A stretch of DNA of 64,000 bases from an uncultured Dorea sp. (lineage in GTDB: Bacteria; Bacillota; Clostridia; Lachnospirales; Lachnospiraceae), in NCBI GenBank assembly GCA_910584265.1, contig CAJTZE010000007.1, forward strand, positions 21,105 through 85,104. Direction: 5' to 3'. Positions 8,305-15,161 of the stretch are shown here, piece after piece (position 1 is the first letter of the stretch; the number at the start of each line of letters is the position of its first letter). The position numbers were made by a program, and so were the translations under genes. The notes beneath the pieces were generated by a model, which was not told where the DNA came from, did not search any database, and saw only the letters and a list, made by a program, of their open reading frames with translations.

Positions 8305-9387
8305 TTGGGAAAACGAAAGAAAGTCACCACCCGCGACATTGCCGAAGCGCTGGACATCTCCCAGTCTACGGTCTCTATGATCTTAAGCGGCAGGCCGGGC
8401 GTATCCTTTACCGAAGGAACCATATTAAAGGTCCAGGAGGCCGCCCTATCCATGGGGTATCAGAAATCCTCCCCTAAGGAAATAAAGAAAGAAAAAACAC
8501 TGTCAGAAAGCATCATTGTCCTCTGTCCCAGATTATCCGGCGGATACTATTCCATGATGCTCCATTCCATTATCAAGCGTGCAGAATTCTATCATTATAC
8601 GGTATTTACCGCCGCCACCTTCCGCAGCGCCCAGACCGAACGGCTTTATCTGGATCTGCTGGAAAAAAATCACCTTGCAGGCATCATTTCTCTGTACCCT
8701 GTCTCGGAGATCCAGAAAATGAATCTGCTATCACGCCAGACTCCCGTCATCTCCGTAGGAGACAAGCCCTCTGCCTGCCGGTTCGACTCGGTAGAGCTTG
8801 ACAGCACAAAACCCGGCCGCCTGATGGGAGACCACTTGATTTCCCTGGGGCATTCCTGCATTTCTTATGTCTCTACGCCGATCAGCAAAAAGGAAATCGG
8901 CCGCCTGCACAGGCTGGAGGGTGTAAAAATGAGCTTCACAGACCACGGATATCCGGCAGAACAGATCGAGGTTCTGCACCAGAGCCAGCCTGCCTTTGAA
9001 CAGTATCCCGCCGAGAGCGCAGAATACCAGAACGCCTATGATCTGACTGTTAAGGCACTAAAGCAGGGAACCCGCTCCACTGCATTTATCGGCAACAATG
9101 ACACTGCGGCCTTTGGGATCATGGCCGCTCTTGCTGACCGTGGATATAAGGTTCCTCAGGATTATTCTGTATGCGGATTTGACAACATTTCCCTCTCTTC
9201 CATGCCTCAGCTCTCACTGACCACAGTGGAGCATGCATCGGTTAAAAAGGGAGAAGAGGCTGTAGATATGATCTACCGGAAAAACAGCCGGAGCAAAGAA
9301 GACGGACAGCCGGATTACATCATCCGGCTGGAATATGAACCCCGGCTGATCATCCGGAATTCAACCGGAAGATGTGCTGTGCGTTAA
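8305..9387 (+). CDS. LacI/GalR-family transcriptional regulator
   Basis: A 360-aa repressor. The N-terminal helix-turn-helix reads TTRDIAEALDISQSTVSMIL (residues 6-25) followed by the hinge-helix region. Residues about 65-340 form a periplasmic-binding-protein-like effector domain, with AFIGNNDTAAFGIMAAL and CGFDNISLS as typical landmarks. TTG at 8305 is chosen as start because AAAGAGGTG lies 7 nt upstream and the HTH follows at once; the frame is open back to another TTG at 8203. The ligand, probably a sugar or polyol derivative, cannot be read from sequence. The likely target is the divergent GpsA-like gene and itself. Confidence 0.9.
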   Translation: MGKRKKVTTRDIAEALDISQSTVSMILSGRPGVSFTEGTILKVQEAALSMGYQKSSPKEIKKEKTLSESIIVLCPRLSGGYYSMMLHSIIKRAEFYHYTVFTAATFRSAQTERLYLDLLEKNHLAGIISLYPVSEIQKMNLLSRQTPVISVGDKPSACRFDSVELDSTKPGRLMGDHLISLGHSCISYVSTPISKKEIGRLHRLEGVKMSFTDHGYPAEQIEVLHQSQPAFEQYPAESAEYQNAYDLTVKALKQGTRSTAFIGNNDTAAFGIMAALADRGYKVPQDYSVCGFDNISLSSMPQLSLTTVEHASVKKGEEAVDMIYRKNSRSKEDGQPDYIIRLEYEPRLIIRNSTGRCAVR

Positions 9388-9403
9388 CCGCACAGCACAT
9401 CTT
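9369..9403. terminator. Perfect convergent-gene hairpin with both stop codons in the loop
   Basis: Arms 9369-9383 and 9389-9403 pair perfectly (15 bp) around the 5-nt loop TTAAC. The loop holds the TAA stop of the lacI-type gene and, on the other strand, the TAA stop of the HAD gene. No long U tract follows on either side, so it may act as a transcript-end stabiliser or weak terminator. Confidence 0.6.
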
Positions 9404-10034
9404 CTACTTTAAGACCTAAGAAGGATTCCAGCCTGTTGTCTGCCGTACTGACATCCTGACTGTATGCCTGCGGAGGCACATAAGCATGGCAGTACATACC
9501 GGCGGCCTTCGCCGCCTTCACACCGTTAGCGGAATCTTCAATCACAACACATTCCGCCGGAGCCGCCCCGAGATTTTCCGCCGCCCTCAGGTAAATCTCC
9601 GGAGCGGGCTTCCCTTCCCTGCACTCTAATCCGCTTACAATAGTATCGAAGCAGTCCTGTATGCCGAATGCCTCCATGTGATGTTCTATCACATCACGCG
9701 GCGAACTGGATGCTACAGCAAGAGGAACGCCCGCTTCATAGAGCTTGCGGATCAGCTCCACCGCCCCCGGCATAGGGTGAAGCCCCTGTACCTCCAGCAT
9801 ATGCTCCTTGATTTCATGAACCTCTTCCACATAGGTGTCCACATCTTTCTGCAGGCCGTACCGCTCCTTCAACACGCCCCAGTTATGCCGCATCGTGCTG
9901 CCAAACAGGTCATTTAACTGCTCCGGCCTTACCGTCACTCCCTCCCTTTTCAGCCGTTCTATCATTGCCTCTACATAAAATCTCTCTGTATCGGAAATCA
10001 CACCATCCATATCAAACAATACCGCGCGCCGCAT
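9384..10034 (-). CDS. HAD-superfamily phosphatase, beta-phosphoglucomutase-like
   Basis: A 216-aa HAD subfamily IA hydrolase. Motif I is LFDMDGVISDT (nucleophile D8, acid D10), motif II is AVASSSP, motif III Lys is in EGKPAPEIY, and motif IV is VVIEDSANGVKAAKAAGM. The alpha-helical cap is at residues about 17-85. The family includes beta-phosphoglucomutases and sugar-phosphate phosphatases, and the SSS motif II and DGV motif I favour this branch. The substrate is not assignable. The gene converges on the lacI-type gene, sharing 4 bp of stop codons inside a hairpin, and has no same-strand neighbour. Confidence 0.88.
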   Translation of the reverse strand: MRRAVLFDMDGVISDTERFYVEAMIERLKREGVTVRPEQLNDLFGSTMRHNWGVLKERYGLQKDVDTYVEEVHEIKEHMLEVQGLHPMPGAVELIRKLYEAGVPLAVASSSPRDVIEHHMEAFGIQDCFDTIVSGLECREGKPAPEIYLRAAENLGAAPAECVVIEDSANGVKAAKAAGMYCHAYVPPQAYSQDVSTADNRLESFLGLKVEDVLCG

Positions 10035-10131
10035 CTATTTTCCTCCTGTGTACCGCTTATTTTCTACATCATTATAGTATCCTGTCCGTCTTCTGTAAAG
10101 AAAACAAGAAAAAGAAAATGTAAAATCAGTC

Positions 10132-10161
10132 TTGACAAAAGCTTTTCCACTCTATTATAAT
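10132..10161 (+). promoter_or_regulatory. Sigma-A promoter of the T-box/trpB2 transcript
   Basis: A perfect -35 TTGACA (10132-10137), an 18-bp spacer and a perfect -10 TATAAT (10156-10161). Transcription should start near 10168, just ahead of the T-box leader. Confidence 0.8.
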
Positions 10162-10167
10162 AAAGCA

Positions 10168-10441
10168 AATCAAGAACCGATGAACAAGAGTAGTAACCTT
10201 TATGGCGTATTTCCAGAGAGCCCCGGATTGGTGGAACCGGAGCAATAACGGTAAAGGCGAATGGACTTGTGAGGGCAAACTGAAATCAGCGGACGCTGAC
10301 GTAGGGGCGACGGTTTCCAGCCGTTATATTGGAACATGTATTATAGTACATGGCTGAGTGCATTCTTTTTACGGAATGAACATAGGTGGCACCGCAGGAA
10401 TATATCTCCTGTCCTATCCAAACAGATAGGGCAGGTTTTTT
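10168..10441 (+). promoter_or_regulatory. T-box riboswitch, tryptophan specifier (UGG)
   Basis: The leader has the T-box landmarks in order: AGAGAG in stem I (near 10214-10219), a specifier-loop context GAATGGAC with UGG at 10262-10264, the T-box sequence AGGTGGCACCGCAGG (10384-10398), and an intrinsic terminator. The terminator has an 11-bp stem (10408-10418 with 10425-10435) and a T6 tail. Uncharged tRNA-Trp binding should favour the antiterminator and switch on the downstream TrpB-like gene. The specifier call rests on position relative to stem I and agrees with the function of the gene downstream. Confidence 0.92.
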
Positions 10442-10523
10442 ATTTTATAGAATTCTCTGCCATACACCCCAAAAAAACGGTTCTACAAACTATTATATCC
10501 AGTGAAAGGAAGGTATTTAAACG

Positions 10524-11903
10524 ATGACAGACAAGAACAAAATCCCTTACAAAATTTATCTCGAAGAGCAGGAGATGCCAAAGCAGTGGTACAACGTGCG
10601 TGCCGATATGAAGAACAAACCGGCGCCGCTTTTAAATCCCGGCACCTTAAAACCAATGACTGCCGAAGAGCTTAGCGGCGTATTCTGTGATGAGCTTGTA
10701 AAACAAGAGCTTGACGATACAACCCCATATTTTGATATCCCTCAGGAAATTCAGGATTTCTACAAAATGTACCGCCCGTCGCCGCTGGTGCGTGCCTACT
10801 GCTTAGAGGAAGCCTTGGACACTCCTGCTAAAATCTACTACAAATTTGAAGGCAATAACACATCTGGAAGCCATAAGCTGAATTCTGCCATTGCTCAGGC
10901 TTACTATGCAAAAAAGCAGGGCTTGAAGGGTGTTACTACCGAGACCGGAGCCGGACAATGGGGAACCGCTCTCTCCATGGCATGTGCATATCTCGGCCTG
11001 GACTGCCGGGTTTATATGGTAAAATGCTCCTATGAGCAGAAGCCCTTCCGCCGGGAAGTGATGCGCACCTATGGGGCAAATGTAACCCCGTCTCCGTCCG
11101 AATTGACCAATGTGGGCCGCAAAATCCTTGCAGAGCATCCGAACACCACCGGAAGCCTTGGCTGTGCCATCTCAGAAGCCGTTGAAGATGCTGTCTCCCA
11201 TGAGGGCTGCCGCTATGTGCTCGGCTCCGTTCTGGCTCAGGTGCTGCTCCACCAGTCAATCATAGGTCTGGAGACCAAGGCCGCTCTTGACAAATACAAC
11301 ATTACACCGGATATTATCATCGGCTGTGCCGGAGGCGGATCCAATCTCGGCGGACTGATTTCTCCATTTATGGGCGAAAAGCTGCGCGGCGAAAAGGACT
11401 ATCAGTTCATTGCTGTAGAGCCTGCCAGCTGCCCGAGCCTGACCCGCGGAAGATACGCATATGATTTCTGCGATACCGGAATGGTATGCCCTCTGGCTAA
11501 GATGTATACGCTGGGAAGCGGATTTATCCCATCCGCCAACCACGCAGGCGGCCTGCGCTACCACGGCATGAGCTCCGTTCTGTCACAGCTTTACGATGAT
11601 AAGCTGATGACTGCTGTATCTGTAGAGCAGACCTCCGTATTTGAAGCCGCAACCAAATTTGCCCGCATCGAAGGAATCCTTCCGGCACCGGAAAGCAGCC
11701 ATGCAATCAAAGCCGCCATGGATGAAGCAATGAAGTGTAAGGAAACCGGAGAAGAAAAAACGATTGTATTCGGCCTTACCGGAACCGGATACTTTGATAT
11801 GGTCGCATATGGCAGATACAACGACGGCGAGATGAGCGACTATATCCCGACAGACGCCGATCTGGAGGTCGGATTTGCCGGACTGCCAAAGGTAGATTTA
11901 TAA
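10524..11903 (+). CDS. TrpB2-type tryptophan synthase beta-like PLP enzyme
   Basis: The enzyme likely joins indole (or a related precursor) with serine to make tryptophan, using PLP. At 459 aa it is longer than TrpB1 and matches the TrpB2 branch. The PLP lysine is K118 in NNTSGSHKLNSAIA, the catalytic/COMM-like region is ETGAGQWGTALSMA (a TrpB2 form of ETGAGQHG) and the phosphate-binding loop is GCAGGGSNLGG. TrpB2 proteins often lack a TrpA partner, and no trpA is adjacent here, which fits indole salvage. SD GAAAGGAAGG precedes ATG 10524. Control by a Trp T-box supports the assignment. The yqeY gene follows 22 bp downstream. Confidence 0.93.
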   Translation: MTDKNKIPYKIYLEEQEMPKQWYNVRADMKNKPAPLLNPGTLKPMTAEELSGVFCDELVKQELDDTTPYFDIPQEIQDFYKMYRPSPLVRAYCLEEALDTPAKIYYKFEGNNTSGSHKLNSAIAQAYYAKKQGLKGVTTETGAGQWGTALSMACAYLGLDCRVYMVKCSYEQKPFRREVMRTYGANVTPSPSELTNVGRKILAEHPNTTGSLGCAISEAVEDAVSHEGCRYVLGSVLAQVLLHQSIIGLETKAALDKYNITPDIIIGCAGGGSNLGGLISPFMGEKLRGEKDYQFIAVEPASCPSLTRGRYAYDFCDTGMVCPLAKMYTLGSGFIPSANHAGGLRYHGMSSVLSQLYDDKLMTAVSVEQTSVFEAATKFARIEGILPAPESSHAIKAAMDEAMKCKETGEEKTIVFGLTGTGYFDMVAYGRYNDGEMSDYIPTDADLEVGFAGLPKVDL

Positions 11904-11925
11904 AAATAAAGGAGAGTTGAGTATT

Positions 11926-12372
11926 ATGAGCAAAATAGATGAAGTAAGGAGCGACATGGTGAAAGCCATGAAAGCAGGCGAGAAGGACACCAAGGATACC
12001 TTATCACTGCTCCTTGCGGCGCTGAAAAATAAAGCAATCGACAAGCGGAGCGATCTGACGCCGGAGGAAGAGATTCAGGTTGTCTTAAAGGAAATCAAAC
12101 AGACTAAGGAAACTCTGGAGCTGACTCCCGCAGACCGGACTGACATCATAGAAGAGTGCAGGCACCGTCTGTCTGTTCTGGAACAATATGCGCCAAAAAT
12201 GATGGATGCAGACGAGATTGAAGCAGTCATTTCCGAAACTCTTGCCGAGCTTGGCATTGATGCACCTGCCGGCAAAGATAAGGGCAGGATTATGAAAGCT
12301 TTGATGCCGAAGGTCAAAGGAAAGGCCGACGGCAAGCTGGTCAATGAGCTTCTGACCAGGCATATGAGCTAG
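11926..12372 (+). CDS. GatB/YqeY domain protein
   Basis: A 148-aa protein of the YqeY family, whose helical domain resembles the tRNA-binding tail of GatB. Features include the N-terminal MSKIDEVRSDMVKAMKAGEK, the LLLAALKNKAID segment and the C-terminal helical part with GRIMKALMPKVKGKADGKLV, characteristic of the family. The exact role is unsettled; an influence on aminoacyl-tRNA metabolism is often assumed. ATG 11926 has AAAGGAGAG 7 nt upstream. It lies 22 bp behind the TrpB2 gene and so is probably under the same T-box, linking it to tryptophan supply by regulation only. A terminator follows. Confidence 0.9.
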   Translation: MSKIDEVRSDMVKAMKAGEKDTKDTLSLLLAALKNKAIDKRSDLTPEEEIQVVLKEIKQTKETLELTPADRTDIIEECRHRLSVLEQYAPKMMDADEIEAVISETLAELGIDAPAGKDKGRIMKALMPKVKGKADGKLVNELLTRHMS

Positions 12373-12395
12373 ACCTCCTGCTCCCAGAATATCAT

Positions 12396-12439
12396 ACTGC
12401 CGCGGCGGCGGATCAATGACCGCTTCCACGGCAGTTTTT
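12396..12439 (+). terminator. Terminator after the yqeY gene
   Basis: ACTGCCGCG (12396-12404) pairs with CACGGCAGT (about 12427-12435), with an inner GCGG/CCGC pairing and a T5 tail. Its right half overlaps the 3' end of the convergent gene at 12413. Confidence 0.75.
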
Positions 12440-12838
12440 ATATTGCAGGGCTTGTTTTGCAAGCAGCTCATTCTCATACAAATTGTATGCCCCTCCATAT
12501 CCCTCTAACCTTGTACATCTTCCCGAAGAGATATATTCATAAAATCTGGAAACCGGAAGCTGCTTCTGGTATTTTGGATAAATAATATCATCCTTATACA
12601 TTTTCTGTAATTGATGCTCAGTTTTTTTATATTTCTCAGTCAGCTGACTGATTTTCCTATCCAAAGCCCTAATCCTTTTTCTGATAAATACAGCCATAGC
12701 ACAGGAACCTCCAGTTAAAGCATATTCATAGGTATTCCTCTTTTTTTTCAATTTTGTAATGGCTAAGCTAACTTCATATCTTTTTCTTTCAAGCTCAATA
12801 ATTTCTGCAAGGTATTCTTTTAGCTCTTCTTTTGACAT
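12413..12838 (-). CDS. Unknown Lys/Glu-rich coiled-coil protein
   Basis: A 141-aa protein not recognised as a family. Residues 1-90 are rich in Lys, Glu and Leu with heptad-like spacing (ELKEYLAEIIELERKRYEVS, then RKRIRALDRKISQLTEKYKK), predicting a long coiled coil broken by a short GGSCAMAV stretch. The C-terminal third (ISSGRCTRLEGYGGAYNLYE) is not helical. No TM segment or signal peptide is seen. SD AGGAG lies 8 nt before ATG 12838. It is divergent from an Xre-type regulator with shared ACGTATAAT sites, so it is probably that regulator's target. AT content is higher than in the flanking genes, hinting at acquired DNA. Confidence 0.65.
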   Translation of the reverse strand: MSKEELKEYLAEIIELERKRYEVSLAITKLKKKRNTYEYALTGGSCAMAVFIRKRIRALDRKISQLTEKYKKTEHQLQKMYKDDIIYPKYQKQLPVSRFYEYISSGRCTRLEGYGGAYNLYENELLAKQALQYKNCRGSGH

Positions 12839-12878
12839 CCTTTATGCTCCTCATCTTCTAGTATATTTTATCGTTATA

Positions 12879-12937
12879 ATTATACGTCTTTACATACTAA
12901 ATTGCAACGTATTTTTAAACTATACTTAACGTATAAT
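12879..12937. promoter_or_regulatory. Divergent promoter region with ACGTATAAT sites
   Basis: Minus strand: -35 TTGCAA (12902-12907), 17-bp spacer, -10 TATAAT (12879-12884). Plus strand: -10 TATAAT (12932-12937) with a poor -35. The inverted pair ATTATACGT (12879-12887) and ACGTATAAT (12929-12937) covers both -10 boxes, and a third ACGTATT lies at 12907-12913. The pattern suits a small repressor controlling both directions. Confidence 0.55.
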
Positions 12938-12957
12938 TGTAGTAGGAGGACGCAATT

Positions 12958-13263
12958 TTGGATATATTGAATAGAATTACTGAGTTTAGACAGGAGCGGG
13001 GATGGACAGAATATCAGCTGGCAGAAAAGTCTGGTCTCACCCAGTCAACAATTTCGTCATGGTACCGAAAAGATATGCTCCCCACCATTCCTTCTTTGAC
13101 AAAGATATGCAGAGCCTTTGACATCTCCCTCTCCTATTTTTTTCTGGAAGAGGCAGATGCGCTTGTCAGTCTCACAGACAATCAAAAAGAAATCATTGAC
13201 TGCATTTCAAAGCTTACTCCCGCACAGCAGGAGCTTTTATTTAATTTTCTAAATTCCTTATAA
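12958..13263 (+). CDS. Xre-family helix-turn-helix regulator
   Basis: A 101-aa protein with a Cro/C1-type HTH at residues 1-60. Landmarks are RQERGWTEYQLAEKSGLTQS, then TISSWYRKDMLPTIPSLTKI, then CRAFDISLSYFF. The C-terminal LTPAQQELLFNFLNSL is a short helical tail of the kind often used for dimerisation. The start is TTG at 12958, with AGGAGG 8 nt upstream. It is divergent from the coiled-coil gene at 12413 and likely controls it through the ACGTATAAT sites. A terminator follows immediately. It could be a remnant of a mobile element, but no integrase or phage gene is nearby. Confidence 0.88.
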   Translation: MDILNRITEFRQERGWTEYQLAEKSGLTQSTISSWYRKDMLPTIPSLTKICRAFDISLSYFFLEEADALVSLTDNQKEIIDCISKLTPAQQELLFNFLNSL

Positions 13264-13304
13264 AAAAACGGCAGCAGGAATCTCGTTTCCGCTGCCGTTT
13301 TTTT
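13262..13304. terminator. Bidirectional terminator between the Xre gene and the LysR remnant
   Basis: AAAAAAACGGCAGC (13262-13275) pairs with GCTGCCGTTTTTTT (13291-13304). There is a perfect GC core with A/T runs at both ends, so it works on either strand. Confidence 0.88.
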
Positions 13305-13316
13305 ACTTCATTTTCA

Positions 13317-13892
13317 TTATTTACCGCTAAAGATAAAGCCCATAAATCTTATAAATGTGTATGCCACCAGCGCCGCTGCTATGATTGTCTCTATCAGTAC
13401 GATATTTTTCAATACCGGCAGCGGCACTGCGGCTGAGGGGATGCTTTTCATTGACCAGCAGCTTGATCGGAAAGAACTCAAGCTCCAGCACATCGTAGAG
13501 TTCTTCATCACACTCACCCAGCGAAAATGCAACGTTGCCCTATATTTTCTCCGGAACTCTTCAATACATTCCGGCGTAACAAGACGCAGGATCCCATATG
13601 CCGACAGCAGGTCTACCACGCCCCGTTCTTTCTGTTTTATATGAAGAATCTCATTCCGCATATCATGGTACTCCTGCAGCATTTTCTCAGCATAGACAAG
13701 GAAATGCTTCCCGCATTCCGAGAGCTTCATACCATTTCCCGTCCGCAGAAATAATCCGCAGTCGCATTCACTTTCCATATTTTTAATAATCTAACTGATT
13801 CCCTGAGGCGTCATATACAAAAGCCTGGATGCTTTTGTAAGATTCTGCTCCTTTGCCGTCGTGATAAATACATTTAAATCTTTAATATTCAT
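13317..13892 (-). pseudogene. Decayed LysR-family regulator fused to a membrane-protein tail
   Basis: From ATG 13892 (SD GAGGAT) the frame reads MNIKDLNVFITTAKEQNLTK and on to MTPQGIS, a LysR HTH. It then hits an amber TAG where the family has Arg before IIKNMESE. It reopens through the rest of the HTH/linker (FLRTGNGMKLSECGKHFL) and the start of the effector domain. After TLHFRWV a frameshift separates GECDEELYDVLELEFFPIKL, which continues the LysR sequence in another frame up to NEKHPLSRS. The final 30 residues (VLKNIVLIETIIAAALVAYT and on) form a TM segment foreign to LysR, probably joined by deletion. One stop, one frameshift and one fusion make it non-functional. Confidence 0.85.
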
Positions 13893-13910
13893 ATCTCATA
13901 TCCTCATTAT

Positions 13911-13946
13911 AAGAAAAATAACGGGGATACAGTCTCCCATATCCCC
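13911..13946 (-). terminator. Terminator after prsA
   Basis: GGGGATA (13923-13929) pairs with TATCCCC (13940-13946). On the minus strand the tail is GTTATTTTTCTT. It ends the pth-mfd-prsA transcript. Confidence 0.7.
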
Positions 13947-13959
13947 ATCACCTTATACT

Positions 13960-15108
13960 CTATTCTTCTGTTCCTTCCGCATTCCCGGCTCCGTCTTCTG
14001 CCCCGGCAGGCTCCTTTTCAGCAGTGTCTTCCTCTTCCTCCTCATCTTCCTCGACCTGATCGTCCGTCTTGACTTCATCTGCATAAGGGTCGTTGTCGTC
14101 CACATACATGGTCACGCTGAGCTCGTTGAAATCTATCTTCTTCCATACCTTTTCCATAACACTGATATCTGCATCTTTTCTCCAGCCCTCAATTACTTCA
14201 TCGTATTTTTCCTGCTGGCGCTGGGATATAATATTCTGCTTCTCCGCCTCTGTCGCGTCCTTGTCAAGCAGACTGGTAACCTTAGCCACATACAGGCCGT
14301 TATCATTTTCTACTACTCCTGTCACGCCGCCCTCTTCCAGCTTGTCTGCCGCTTTGGCAAGCTCTGCCGGAATTGTCAGCGTTTCCTCTGCATCAAATGT
14401 GGCATCCTTTGCCTCATATCCCTTCTCCGTCACATAAGCCGCAAAATCTCCTGCCGCAGCAGCTCCTTCCGCAAACTCCTCCGCCTCTTTCTTAAGGTCT
14501 TCCTTCTCTTCATCCGTCAACGGAGTGCTATTGCCCTCCTCGTCTGTTGTAGTGTAAGAAAACGTTACATACTTCATCGCTTTCTGAGCCGCCTCTTCGT
14601 CGGAAACCTCCATATCCGCCGTTGCCCGGATAGCATCGCCTACTCTCTGTTTGATCGTCAAAAGCGTCAGCAGCCGTTCCACATTCCCGGCAGAGCCGGA
14701 TACCTTCTCCTTCTCTTCCAGTCCGTTGGCTTCATCAAATTCCTCCGCGGCTTTCTTGACCGCATTCTCCTCCTGCTCGGAAATCTCTATCTCATAATCC
14801 TTCATATGGTCCTCCAGAAGATACATATTCTGCAGATCCTCCATAATCTGGTCCTTGACGGATTCCTCATAGGTCTTTCCCTCTTCCGCCTCGCTGACCC
14901 ACATATTATCTCCCATATATCCTGCATACCAGGTCTCATACTGAGCCTGATTCATCCTCGCATAGAAATTAGCAAGGCCTGCGGAAATCTCGTCTCCGTC
15001 CACCGTTGCAACGACCTCATTATCCTCCAATGTCTTGCTGCAGCCGGCAAGCGGCAATACCGCCATCACCCCTGCAAGCGCAAGCACCATGAACCTCTTC
15101 CTCATCAT
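13960..15108 (-). CDS. PrsA/SurA-like peptidyl-prolyl isomerase lipoprotein
   Basis: A 382-aa exported foldase candidate. Signal peptide residues 1-23 end in the lipobox LAGC. They are followed by a SurA-N-like helical region (about residues 30-170) and a parvulin-like segment (about 180-290, VTFSYTTTDEEGNS and ENDNGLYVAKVTSL). The last 45 residues are extremely acidic (DDQVEEDEEEEEDTAEKEPA and on). ATG 15108 follows AGGAGG by 7 nt; an upstream ATG at 15138 is less likely. It lies 53 bp downstream of mfd in a pth-mfd-prsA operon, a common clostridial arrangement. The parvulin core is divergent, so isomerase activity is inferred. Confidence 0.82.
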   Translation of the reverse strand: MMRKRFMVLALAGVMAVLPLAGCSKTLEDNEVVATVDGDEISAGLANFYARMNQAQYETWYAGYMGDNMWVSEAEEGKTYEESVKDQIMEDLQNMYLLEDHMKDYEIEISEQEENAVKKAAEEFDEANGLEEKEKVSGSAGNVERLLTLLTIKQRVGDAIRATADMEVSDEEAAQKAMKYVTFSYTTTDEEGNSTPLTDEEKEDLKKEAEEFAEGAAAAGDFAAYVTEKGYEAKDATFDAEETLTIPAELAKAADKLEEGGVTGVVENDNGLYVAKVTSLLDKDATEAEKQNIISQRQQEKYDEVIEGWRKDADISVMEKVWKKIDFNELSVTMYVDDNDPYADEVKTDDQVEEDEEEEEDTAEKEPAGAEDGAGNAEGTEE

Positions 15109-15161
15109 CGTATATCCTCCTAAACTTTGGCACATCATTTAATCAGTTTAGCATTTTTTCC

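Noticed and set aside
13861..15123. 420-codon open frame on the plus strand
   Set aside because: Antisense to the prsA-like gene, whose acidic codons give Leu/Phe/Ser-rich reading on the other strand.
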